A stretch of DNA of 64,000 bases. Source: Oasisia sp. SBJ-2009 (taxonomy: Eukaryota; Annelida; Polychaeta; Sabellida; Siboglinidae). The stretch covers positions 17,589,587 through 17,653,586 of the forward strand of contig OZ024865.1 in the NCBI GenBank assembly GCA_964017155.1, given 5' to 3'. The notes beneath the pieces are model-generated. The model was given only the letters and a program-made list of their open reading frames with translations, was not told where the DNA came from and did no database searches. Both the position numbers and the translations under genes were made by a program. Of this stretch, positions 1 to 8,322 are shown one piece after another (positions within the stretch are counted from its first letter, which is position 1; each line of letters begins with the position of its first letter).

Positions 1-172
1 ATTTACCAGAGGTTATACATAATGTAAACAAGTATTTGAAACTGTTAAAGAAAATAGCATTATGATGTGAAGGAAGATGTGCTAAATATGTCGGGCACGA
101 TAGTATATTTTAGAGATTTGTTTGGTTTCATCGGTACCTCCTGTCCGATTGGGACAAGTGTTGTCTTAGCGG

Positions 173-1347
173 TTTCACTTCATACCTTACTGACAGACGG
201 CAAGCCATTAAAATAGGTAACTGCTTCTCAGACATGCTGCCCACCTCTTGTGGTGTCCCCCAGGGTTCTGTTTTGGGTCCGTTGCTTTTCACTCTGTACA
301 CAACACCATTAAGCTCAGTTATCCAGAGTCATAACCTGGATCATCACCTTTATGCAGATGACACACAAATCTATGTTTCTCTGACCACACCAGATACTTG
401 TCGCTCCCTAAACCAGCTCAGGGATTGTCTCCAAGATGTCTCCCTCTGGATGAAAAATAGTAAATTAAAACTAAATGCAGATAAGACTGAATTTCTCATC
501 ATTGGTACCTCAACGCAGCGGGCAAAACTCAATGGCTTTTTCCCGACACATATTCTGAGTCAGAGTATCACTCCAGCCACCTCAGTTTTAAATCTCGGAG
601 TAACGTTTGATGAAAACTTCAATTTCAAAAAACATATCTCGAAAACATGCCGTTGCTGTTTTTACCATATCCGTGATCTTCGCCGTATCCGCCGGTTTTT
701 ATCACTTTCCGTTGCTAAAACCATCGCCACAGCTCTAGTAAGCAGCAGACTCGACTACTGCAATTCCCTCCTTTACAATACCGCAAACAAGGACATAGCC
801 AAACTTCAGCGTGTCCAAAATTGTTTAGCAAGGGTAGTCACGCGTTCTCCACGTTTTTCTCGCTCAGTGCCGCTTCTAAAATCACTGCATTGGCTACCTG
901 TGCACTATCGCATCATTTTCAAAATGTGTACAATAGCCTATCAAGCACTCTCATCTACACAACCAGCATATCTAAATTCAATGCTAACTCCAACAAGAAA
1001 TTCCAGACAGCTACGCTCAACCAGTAGTAACCCTCTTCACATCCCTCGGGTGAAAACGAAAGCCGGGACCCGAGCTTTCTCGGTTGCCGCACCAACGGTG
1101 TGGAATTCGCTTCCTGCCAGTGTTAAATCACAAGGTAATATAGTTTCATTCCGCCGACATCTAAAAACCTATCTCTTTAATGCTGCCTATCCTCCTTAGC
1201 CTCCTAGCTTTTCCATCCATCCGTTGACGACTCACGCATTGCTTTCGATTATGAGATTGATTAATCCCCTGGTTTTGTCGCGCCACTGAGCTTGATTTTC
1301 GAGGATATTGGCGCAAAAGAAGTTACTATTATTATTATTATTATTAT
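173..1347 (+). mobile_element. 5'-truncated non-LTR retrotransposon (LINE), L2/CR1-like
   Basis: A single plus-strand reading frame runs from about base 174 to the stop at 1199 and encodes the palm-to-C-terminal part of a LINE reverse transcriptase. Visible motifs are SYLTDRRQ (from about 180), GVPQGSVLGPLLF and the catalytic YADD box (bases about 348-361), followed by the usual C-terminal block containing LQRVQNCLARVV and LHWLPVHYRI. The element ends in an (ATT)n tail at about 1326-1347, typical of L2/CR1-group elements. The related segment at 61169-61175 runs straight from 'agcggtt' into 'aatatatttt', so this is an insertion specific to this copy. The 5' end of the element (endonuclease and first RT motifs) is missing. 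The clade assignment is inference. Confidence 0.85.
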
Positions 1348-1429
1348 ATATTTTAAGTCAAACTCCCTACACCGCAGCCGTATAATGACAAACTAGTTAA
1401 AATGAGAAAATGTGTTGTGTGTTGTTAAG

Positions 1430-1611
1430 GGTCGTGCGGCGATACTTGTACTCACTACCACTCGCATTCATCCTATTACTACTCGAGCTACTTCTACGGT
1501 CGCTACTACTACCAGTGTAACCGTGGATCATTGTACTACCGCTCGTGTGGACTGAACCAGTCGTACTACCTGGGACTTGGCCGTTGCGGTTCGTATCTAT
1601 TTTGCTCTTAA
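1430..1611 (+). CDS. Terminal exon 3A (copy 1) of secreted Tyr/Cys-rich protein gene
   Basis: An AG acceptor at 1428-1429 opens a 182-nt exon that ends at TAA 1609-1611. Entered with one leftover base from a phase-1 upstream exon, it encodes about 60 residues rich in Tyr, Ser, His and Cys (six Cys). It matches exon 61249-61430 of the complete copy with three predicted residue changes (T/S, L/P, L/I). The upstream exons would lie left of the window. I recognise no named family; the composition suggests a secreted structural or matrix-type protein, which is inference. The LINE at 173-1347 sits in the preceding intron. Confidence 0.6.
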
Positions 1612-1980
1612 AACTAAGTAATATCCGTCAATACATGTTATGGATTATTGAACACATTTGCCGTAAAACAAAGGTGAACAGCATAACTGTTGTAATATGT
1701 TGTTTTTCATTATTGTCACTGTGAGATACGTAATAGAAAATGCAAATTCCTGAAGTGTCAAACCTTCAAATCCTCGTCGAATATGCACTATTTGATAACA
1801 AAGAACTGATGTTAGGCTATAAGTTGAATTATTGCTCATCTAAATCTTCGAACTGCATAAATACAAATGTTAGACGTATTTTGTGAAATGATGAGCTTCT
1901 TGATTATTCCAAACTAACACAGTGCCTGTGGAAATCGTATATAATATACGTTTCGAAATGTAAGCGTACGTATGTCACAG

Positions 1981-2171
1981 GCTGCAGAGAGTCTTACTGT
2001 GAGAGGTACAGCGGCTGGCAGTCGACCGTTTGCAACGGATGCAACCAATACGTGTACTGCAAGTGGGGACGTCCTCTTCGCTACAGGACATGCCATGGCT
2101 ACAGAGGTTTCTTCGACTGCGAGAGCCGCCGTTGTGTCCATAGATGCAACAATTGCTGTGGCCATCGATAA
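1981..2171 (+). CDS. Terminal exon 3B (copy 1), Cys/Arg-rich, of the same secreted protein gene
   Basis: The acceptor 'tatgtcacag' ends at 1980 and is followed by a 191-nt exon ending at TAA 2169-2171. It accepts the same phase (phase 1) as exon 3A and encodes about 63 residues with 11 cysteines and a basic, aromatic composition. Compared with the second copy (61800-61990) the only coding change I see is synonymous (CAT/CAC His), so the frame looks constrained. Because 3A and 3B each carry their own stop and accept the same phase, they look like alternative terminal exons. The Polinton target site lies about 50 bases after this stop, so the insertion falls in the predicted 3' UTR. Confidence 0.55.
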
Positions 2172-2220
2172 GCAGACGGTAAAAAGGTAATCGAATCGAC
2201 AGATTGTTATTGTCTTCGTC

Positions 2221-2226
2221 GTCGTC
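2221..2226. repeat. Target-site duplication, left (gtcgtc)
   Basis: The direct repeat gtcgtc immediately precedes the left TIR. It is identical to 19088-19093 after the right TIR, and a single copy is present at the empty paralogous site 62040-62045. Confidence 0.95.
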
Positions 2227-2718
2227 AGTAGTATAGGTAGGTTTTTTTGAAGCCCCTATATTTGTGCAGTAGTTCCGCAGCGAAAAAGAACGTTGTGATT
2301 GGTTATAAATGTAGACTCGCGCACGCGCGGAGGTGTACTTCCGGAGTTATTTATGTAAGGAAGGCGCTGATTGGTTGTATTATGTCACCGCGCGTGCGTA
2401 GAGCGTACTTCCGCGTAAACCTCAGTTGTCGCCCACGGCGCGGTGACATAAACGCCATCTATCGAATACGCTGCACGTTAGTGAAGGAGCGCCCTCTCGT
2501 GAACGGATCGATATCCAACCTAATACGGATATCGGCGCGATATCGGCCTCGAGTTAGAACGCTCGCGGTTTCCCGACGTCACGCCACGTCACGCGGGAAA
2601 AGCGCGTACTCGTAATTTTCGTTCGGAGCCTTAAACGGCGATGTCCGATTTAGATCGCTTCCCGACGTCACGCGGGAAAAACCGCGTACTTGTGTGCGCG
2701 TGCGCGTGCGTTGTTCGT
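2227..2718 (+). repeat. Polinton left terminal inverted repeat
   Basis: About 350 bp (2227-2580) match the reverse complement of the right end with only a few differences: a one-base change in a T run, GCG versus GCA near 2366, and small changes near 2508-2519. Beyond this the match continues in a patchy way to about 2718, because the inner TIR is built from short internal repeats centred on a CCCGACGTCACGCGGGAAAA-type unit. The near identity of the outer parts suggests a recent insertion or active TIR homogenisation. The open frame seen in both TIRs (2247 onward and its mirror) reflects TIR identity and is not taken as a gene. Confidence 0.93.
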
Positions 2719-2807
2719 GAACGAGCCAATATCCTATCCTAATCTAATAAGGTTCTCGTCGGTAGTGAATTATATCGTTCGCGACGTCTCGACGTCGCGC
2801 GGGAAAA
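2575..2807 (+). promoter_or_regulatory. Repeated ATF/CRE-like plus E2F-like composite motifs in the left TIR and first promoter
   Basis: GACGTCAC occurs at 2575-2582 and 2664-2671, and GACGTC/GACGTCG occurs at 2783-2797. Each is followed by GCGGGAAAA at 2593-2601, 2672-2680 and 2799-2807. On the other strand this reads TTTTCCCGC, which fits the E2F consensus TTTSSCGC; GACGTCAC is the core of an ATF/CREB site. The third copy ends 21 bases before the TATA box at 2829. The right TIR has one weaker version (about 18650-18670) and a bare GACGTCGGG (about 18731-18740). Function is inferred from motif identity only. Confidence 0.5.
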
Positions 2808-2828
2808 GAAGGCAGGATAAGAACTAGC

Positions 2829-2836
2829 TATAAATA
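2829..2836 (+). promoter_or_regulatory. TATA box (TATAAATA) for the first left-arm gene
   Basis: TATAAATA lies 56 bases before the ATG at 2892, a normal distance for an RNA polymerase II promoter with a short leader. The E2F-like site at 2799-2807 sits directly upstream. Confidence 0.6.
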
Positions 2837-2891
2837 AGCGTTCGTAGTGGCGAGTGGGCAATAGGAAATCAGTGACGAAGGGAGAATTGTA

Positions 2892-3446
2892 ATGTCGAAA
2901 ATGATCGGAGCGAAGCGGAAGCGTGGGGACGAGGATGATGAAAGTTGCTATAAGAAATCTTTCGATCAGGACACGTCGGAGAAAGCGACGAGACTGCAAG
3001 ACCTACAACAGTCGGTTAGTAAGTGTGGAATCTATTCAATGGTTCCTCTAACGATAGATGCAGTTTCGTTAAAGGAAGCTGTCTATATTGGATGCCCGTG
3101 TTGTAAACGACGCGTGTATCGGGAATCAAATGGCGCCGTTTCGTGTTCGTTCCACGGCGTGCAAGAGACGCCAACGTATTTCTACCGTCTCCGCGTTAAG
3201 CTCCTCGAGGTTGACACTGGAGCAATATTGTGGTTGAGTTTGTTCGATGAAATCATGACCCAGTTCATACAAATTGACGCATGTGAATTCATCAATATGA
3301 ATGAGGGCGAACAGAGAGAAGTTTTAAAAGAAATGCTTGGCGCGTCTGTCCAGTTCACTATTAAGAAAAGTAAGCGTGATTCGTATACTAACTACGATGC
3401 GGTATCTGTACCCAGGGCAAGTTGCGAGATGCTGACGCTGTCATGA
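2892..3446 (+). CDS. RPA1 C-terminal-domain-like ssDNA-binding protein
   Basis: A 184-residue frame with an ATG at 2892 and a basic N-terminus (KRKR near residue 8). Residues about 55-150 resemble the C-terminal domain of RPA1 (Rep_fac-A_C, an OB fold with inserted zinc ribbon): a CPCC...C-x-x-H metal-binding knuckle near residues 71-90, then the OB-strand pattern with a TYFYRLRVKLLEVDTG stretch, then the LFDE segment. That order is the one expected of the family. A single-stranded-DNA-binding role beside a protein-primed polymerase would be logical and is inference. It has its own TATA box and its stop overlaps the start of the next gene. It contains only the one RPA domain, so it is far shorter than cellular RPA1. 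I have no search result to confirm the fold. Confidence 0.6.
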   Translation: MSKMIGAKRKRGDEDDESCYKKSFDQDTSEKATRLQDLQQSVSKCGIYSMVPLTIDAVSLKEAVYIGCPCCKRRVYRESNGAVSCSFHGVQETPTYFYRLRVKLLEVDTGAILWLSLFDEIMTQFIQIDACEFINMNEGEQREVLKEMLGASVQFTIKKSKRDSYTNYDAVSVPRASCEMLTLS

Positions 3447-3814
3447 GGGAATTGTACGTACGGCGGGTTGCGAAACTGATAGCGAGACTATCGACAAGCG
3501 CGTGTTATGGATGCATCGTTGATCATCCAAGTCAGCGTCAGCATGACGTGTGTTTGCTTCAGAAAGAGACGCTTGTCGACCGACTATTCGAAGACGCGGT
3601 TTGCAGTCTTAAGGAAAGCGACATCGTGACAGACTGGCAAAACATTTTAAAACATGTGACTGTAGATTTACCCGATGAGAGAGAGCGCCACGCGGTATTA
3701 CCTTGGTTGTATGCTGACTGGACGTCGTCCAACTGGATCGATGACATGAAAGAGCGGGTCGCGTTCCATCTTAAGAGTGGTCAATTTACTTTTCCCTATA
3801 ACTGGTCGATGTAA
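3443..3814 (+). CDS. Polinton protein of unknown function with Cys/His motif
   Basis: A 123-residue protein. The frame is open from 3422, but the first ATG is at 3443 and overlaps the stop of the preceding gene as ATGA, which suggests coupled re-initiation or a historically fused frame. Near residues 20-40 it has a C-x2-C...DHPSQ...H-x2-C pattern that could bind a metal, and the C-terminal half is acidic and Trp-rich. I do not recognise a named family and assign no function. It is followed by an AATATA-like signal and an A run at about 3822-3841. Confidence 0.6.
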   Translation: MRELYVRRVAKLIARLSTSACYGCIVDHPSQRQHDVCLLQKETLVDRLFEDAVCSLKESDIVTDWQNILKHVTVDLPDERERHAVLPWLYADWTSSNWIDDMKERVAFHLKSGQFTFPYNWSM

Positions 3815-3889
3815 TGCATCCGCAATATAAAAAAAAAAAAAATTGTTTTCGAACCGAATTCTGTGTTTGTTTTGATTTATTCAGTAGAC

Positions 3890-3894
<5 letters not shown>

Positions 3895-3941
<47 letters not shown>
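3895..3941. repeat. (GT)n microsatellite
   Basis: About 23 GT dinucleotides in a row lie between the plus-strand gene pair and the minus-strand gene. Confidence 0.95.
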
Positions 3942-3944
<3 letters not shown>

Positions 3945-4054
3945 TGGATCGCTGGCGACCCGGTCCTCTTGAACGTATTATTGACATGACGATGCGAGTC
4001 GTGCATTGGAAGATTGAAGTGAACACAACAACTACAAATACTTTTAGTCAGGTA

Positions 4055-4060
4055 TTTATT
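4055..4060 (-). terminator. Poly(A) signal (AATAAA, minus strand) of the spliced minus gene
   Basis: TTTATT on the plus strand reads AATAAA on the minus strand and lies 34 bases beyond the stop codon at 4094. Confidence 0.55.
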
Positions 4061-4093
4061 GGCATACTGAGATGCCTCCCCTCATTTTACCCC

Positions 4094-4465
4094 TTACAAA
4101 AATAGGACGAAGCGAGTTTTTTCGCTTGTCTTCCCTTTTAGCTCCTTCAGACGCTGCTCCATAGCATCAACTAATCTTTGAAGTACAAAGTCGTCAGAAG
4201 ACCAAATTTCAGCGGCTTGGGTTCCAGTGGCCTGGGGAGGGGGCGAAGAGTGGGCATCCGACGTCCACGAGTGGTTTGGAGCCGCATCGCAGGGCAGTGC
4301 CGGTGAGCCTGCCTGCGAAGCCGGGTCCGGTGATGATGGACTCAAATCAAATGCCTCATGACAGGTGAGAGACGGCGACGTAGCGGCGAAGCGGTACTGT
4401 TCCTGTTGTCGGAGCTGTGAAGGCGGTGGCGGTGGTAGCGGCGTCGGCGTCGGCGACGGTCGATG
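4094..4465 (-). CDS. Exon 2 of a two-exon minus-strand Polinton gene (unknown function)
   Basis: The minus-strand acceptor 'atattacag' ends opposite 4466. The exon from 4465 to the stop at 4094 stays open for 124 codons in the frame fed by exon 1 (phase 0), with no ATG needed. It encodes a Pro/Ser/Thr-rich, apparently disordered segment followed by a short amphipathic, charged C-terminus (about the last 40 residues), possibly a coiled coil. An AATAAA follows at 4060-4055. With exon 1 it gives a protein of about 158 residues. No family is recognised. Confidence 0.55.
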   Translation of the reverse strand, partial: HRPSPTPTPLPPPPPSQLRQQEQYRFAATSPSLTCHEAFDLSPSSPDPASQAGSPALPCDAAPNHSWTSDAHSSPPPQATGTQAAEIWSSDDFVLQRLVDAMEQRLKELKGKTSEKTRFVLFL

Positions 4466-4563
4466 CTGTAATATGATAATGTCTGTAAGGGTTTTGCGAA
4501 GCAGTTTAATAAAACAATGCGCACGTCATATGATCAGGGAAGCCGTTCGGCCTATTGAGAGTT

Positions 4564-4622
4564 TATATAAAGGGATGGGAGGGAGGAAGGAAGGGAGGGA
4601 GGGAGGGAGGGAGGGAGGGAGG
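4564..4622 (+). promoter_or_regulatory. TATA-like box followed by (GGGA)n purine tract
   Basis: TATATAAA at 4564-4571 is followed by a run of GGGA/GGAA repeats to 4622. No convincing plus-strand gene starts just downstream, and the site lies upstream of exon 2 within the minus gene's intron. It is recorded as a possible plus-strand promoter only. Confidence 0.25.
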
Positions 4623-5458
4623 GACTCACACACGAACACAGCGCAAGGCGGGACAGAAAAAGCGGTCTAAACGATTTTGTGACTAACTAACGTGAGTTAC
4701 GAACAGCTGATTAACCGATTAGCACTCAAGTCGGGTATTGACGGTCACCTCGAATCTCCTCAGGTCGGCCATAGCCGGCCAGCGAATACATCACAGCGTT
4801 TGAATTCGATTTACGTGGTTGCGTCTAGTGACTAAGAGATGCAATAAATGTAACACCGATCTAGAGATATAACATTACATTGTGACTATTTTGGATACTT
4901 CCGTTCTCAGATATATTTACCGCGTTTTCAAAATTTAACAGCAATATGTTTTTGTTTTTGGACATTTAAAAATGTCCTCCAGCCAGGTGTTGGCCACGTG
5001 TACAGCTATTATATGTATAATATGTTATACAAAAATATATACCAGTGTGTAGATAATTTAATGTTCTTTTAAATAAAACCAACTTGTAGCAGTAGAAATC
5101 CAAGCATAAAAAAGTTACACCGCAACAAAGTAGTTATTTTACAACAATCAAACAAAAACAAAAAAAAGTTTCATAATGTCATAGTGTCAACCAAGAAATG
5201 GTCAACATATTTTAACATTATACCAAAAACAATTGACACCACTGTGTAGACAATTTTATTATCTACACCATGCGTACAACAAACAACAGCGATAATTGAA
5301 TAATAAAAGCGCTAGAGCAAAGAAAATGACGCAAGCAATATTTTTAAACATCTAGGTAAAATAGTTGAAAAGTCACAGGCATCACGTTAAAATCGGCTGC
5401 GTGCTAATAATGGGTTAAACTGTTTTGTTAGCGATGAACAGAAACACGTGAAACTTAC

Positions 5459-5563
5459 CTGTGAGAACTCAGCATCGTCGTCATATTCGTAGTATTGTCT
5501 GACAGGTTCGAATATAACTTTATATCCCCTGGTGGGGAATACAAAAGAGCTTTCGTCAGTCAT
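5459..5563 (-). CDS. Exon 1 of the two-exon minus-strand Polinton gene
   Basis: The minus-strand ATG at 5563 opens 35 codons ending exactly at a consensus donor CAG|GTAAGT (exon end 5459). The N-terminal residues are acidic and Tyr-rich toward the end. The canonical TATAAAAG at 5623-5616 lies 53 bases upstream of the ATG. The intron (4466-5458, 993 bp) is AT-rich and starts GT and ends AG. Phase 0 at the donor matches the open frame of exon 2. It carries TATA box, ATG, donor, acceptor, stop and poly(A) signal, so it looks like a complete cellular-style gene inside the transposon. Function is unknown. Confidence 0.6.
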
Positions 5564-5615
5564 GTTCTTTACAAGGCGGTAGAGTCTGTATTCGCGTAGT
5601 TCTCTCTTCGACGCA

Positions 5616-5623
5616 CTTTTATA
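5616..5623 (-). promoter_or_regulatory. TATA box (TATAAAAG, minus strand)
   Basis: The minus-strand TATAAAAG is about 53 bases upstream of the ATG at 5563. The same 90-bp gap also separates this gene from the divergent plus-strand frame at 5654. Confidence 0.6.
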
Positions 5624-5653
5624 GAGCGGCAGGTTCTAAGTCGTTGACCAAAC

Positions 5654-5863
5654 ATGGAGAAGTCAACTCCTGATTCCTATTATCTGAAATTTCGTGCCTA
5701 CAGCGGTGGATATGTTATCGGTCAGTTTGGTGAGGACACTAACCTGAAACGCGACTGGGTCATTGAATTTGGTCACGATAAACGGGAAGGAAATGTATCT
5801 GCGATTGTTCACATTCCGCTTAGAGAGATAGCGTTATCCAAGAATTTGTGCGGGATCGATTAA
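5654..5863 (+). CDS. Small Polinton ORF of unknown function (69 aa)
   Basis: The ATG at 5654 opens 69 codons ending TAA 5861-5863, divergent from the minus-strand gene starting at 5563. The product has mixed charge and several aromatic residues, with no membrane segment. Its stop codon coincides with the left edge of a 217-bp direct duplication. I recognise no family; the location between two promoter-like stretches and the absence of low-complexity sequence are the only support. Confidence 0.35.
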   Translation: MEKSTPDSYYLKFRAYSGGYVIGQFGEDTNLKRDWVIEFGHDKREGNVSAIVHIPLREIALSKNLCGID

Positions 5864-6018
5864 CCCCATTCCTTGCTGATAGCCAGACAAGTCGTTGTCC
5901 TTGGACGAACTTACACACGCCGACTGGGTGATACGAGCACGAATCAGGCACCCACGTGTGTGTCCAGTTTCAACGTTTCGGCTCGAAATTCGTTACTTTT
6001 GCATTTAAGTCCATAGTC

Positions 6019-6054
<36 letters not shown>

Positions 6055-6234
6055 TGGAGAGAGAGAGAGAGAGAGATTAACCCCATTCCTTGCTGATAGC
6101 CAGGCGAGTCGTTGTCCTTGGACGAACTTATACACGCCGACTGGGTGATGCGAACAAGAATCAGGCACCCACGTGTATGTTCAGTTCCAGCGTTTCGGTT
6201 CGAAATTCGTTTCTTTTGCATTTAAGGCCATAGT

Positions 6235-6247
<13 letters not shown>
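5859..6247. repeat. Direct duplication, period 217 bp, with (GA)n junction
   Basis: The stretch beginning 'ttaaccccattccttgctga' at 5860 recurs at 6077 and runs for about 170 bp with scattered substitutions. Each copy ends in a GA microsatellite (about 6019-6076 and 6235-6284). It looks like an unequal-exchange or slippage duplication anchored on the GA run. Confidence 0.9.
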
Positions 6248-7040
<793 letters not shown>

Positions 7041-7045
7041 AGACA

Positions 7046-7125
7046 ATGAAGAAACACGTTTGTAGAATTTGTGGACGTGTATTTAACACATTTAACGACG
7101 TCAAGAATCACCTGGAATTTCACAG
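7046..7125 (+). CDS. Zinc-finger exon upstream of the Polinton polymerase frame
   Basis: The ATG at 7046 opens a single C2H2 finger (C-x2-C...H-x3-H, with CRICGRVF at its start) and ends at a donor CAG|GTATGT (exon end 7125, phase 2). The intron 7126-7639 contains an AT microsatellite and ends in a long T-rich tract and TTTCAG. The next exon starts at 7640 in matching phase. A zinc finger at the N-terminal side of PolB, separated by a spliceosomal intron, implies nuclear transcription and splicing. Confidence 0.6.
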
Positions 7126-7173
7126 GTATGTTTAATGTATATTGTTATACAGCGATACCGCGTCGTGGTTTTA

Positions 7174-7233
<60 letters not shown>

Positions 7234-7639
7234 TGCGTGCGTGCGCGTGTTTGTGCGTGGCGCGCATGTGCAGTTTGCTTCGTTATCGGGTGACCTCATA
7301 TACGTATCCGCTGAGGATAGATTTCTACGACGGCGGTATGTCAGCGGCCGGAACTCGTTGCCTGGCAACGCCGTTTGGCGCGAGATCCGAGACCTGCGAA
7401 CGTGTTTACCAAAGGTGGCACCAATCGCGGTCGCAAGATAATCGGAGATCTATATGCCAGTGGAATAGTTCAGATCAGTGGCGCCACCAAACAACGAACG
7501 GGTAGCCATTTTAACTAGGTAGCCTGTTTATGTTTTCATGCAATAGCCTGTTTTGTTAGCGTATTATGTATGGCTAGATGCGCGTTTTAGTGTCTGTAAA
7601 CTATTTTTTATTTTTTTTTTATTTTTTTTTTTATTTCAG
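7126..7639 (+). other. Predicted spliceosomal intron inside the Polinton polymerase gene
   Basis: It begins GTATGT and ends with about 30 bases of T-rich pyrimidine tract followed by TTTCAG. It contains an (AT)n microsatellite at about 7179-7230. No plausible coding sequence is seen in it. Confidence 0.6.
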
Positions 7640-8318
7640 CCAGCGACGGCTCGAACGAGACGAAACAACTTTTGATGGACCGTCGACATCACGACTGCAG
7701 AGAAACCGAAGAGAAACGAAGCCGACGTATCGCGATGTTTTAATGCGACCGACCCTTTCGTTCGATCACAACTCCGCAAGAGAAAGTACCGGCGCTCTAC
7801 AACAGAATCCTCCGACCTCGAGCGATCACAGCTACGCTCAGAATCATGTCTACACATCTGAACGCGATGCCGAACACAACTACACAAGGAAAGGTACCGG
7901 CGCTCTACAACAGAATCCTCCGACCTCGAGCGAACACAGCTACGCTCAGAATCATGTCTAGACATCTGAACGCGATACCGAACACAACTACACAAGGAAA
8001 AGTACCGGCGCTCTACAACAGAATCCTCCGACCTCGAGCGAACACAGCTACGCTCAGAATCATGTCTACACATCTGAACGCGATACCGAACACAACTACA
8101 CAAGGAAAAGTACCGGCGCTCTACAACAGAATCCTCCGACCTCGAGCGAACACAGCTACGCATCGGTACGCGATGACGCAAACGAGCAGTCCCCAACAAA
8201 CGAGTGTCCAAGATGTAAAAGGGTATTCGCTAGAAAGCACGCTTTGAAAACTCATCTCAGAAGACAGCGATGCGATCGCAAAAAAACGCAAGAACCTCGA
8301 ACGCTACAGAGAGATTGA
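7640..8318 (+). pseudogene. Second exon of the polymerase gene: 36-residue repeats and second zinc finger, broken by a stop
   Basis: Starting at the acceptor (7637-7639), the frame continues from the zinc-finger exon through a basic segment into a tandem repeat of 108 bp (36 codons), about 3.5 units between 7750 and 8165. It then reaches a second finger (CPRCKRVF, bases about 8203-8262). In one repeat unit the Tyr codon present in the other units (TAC) is TAG at 7959-7961, which interrupts the frame. After the second finger the frame passes a run of seven A (8280-8286) and stops at 8316-8318, while the polymerase body continues in the +1 frame. Both lesions are read directly from the sequence; whether the A run is an assembly error cannot be told. 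Confidence 0.6.
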
Positions 8319-8322
8319 AGAA

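Noticed and set aside
2247..2615. A 122-residue open frame in the left TIR, mirrored at 18794-19066
   Set aside because: The two frames match only because the TIRs are nearly identical. There is no promoter, domain or codon signature, and the sequence looks regulatory.
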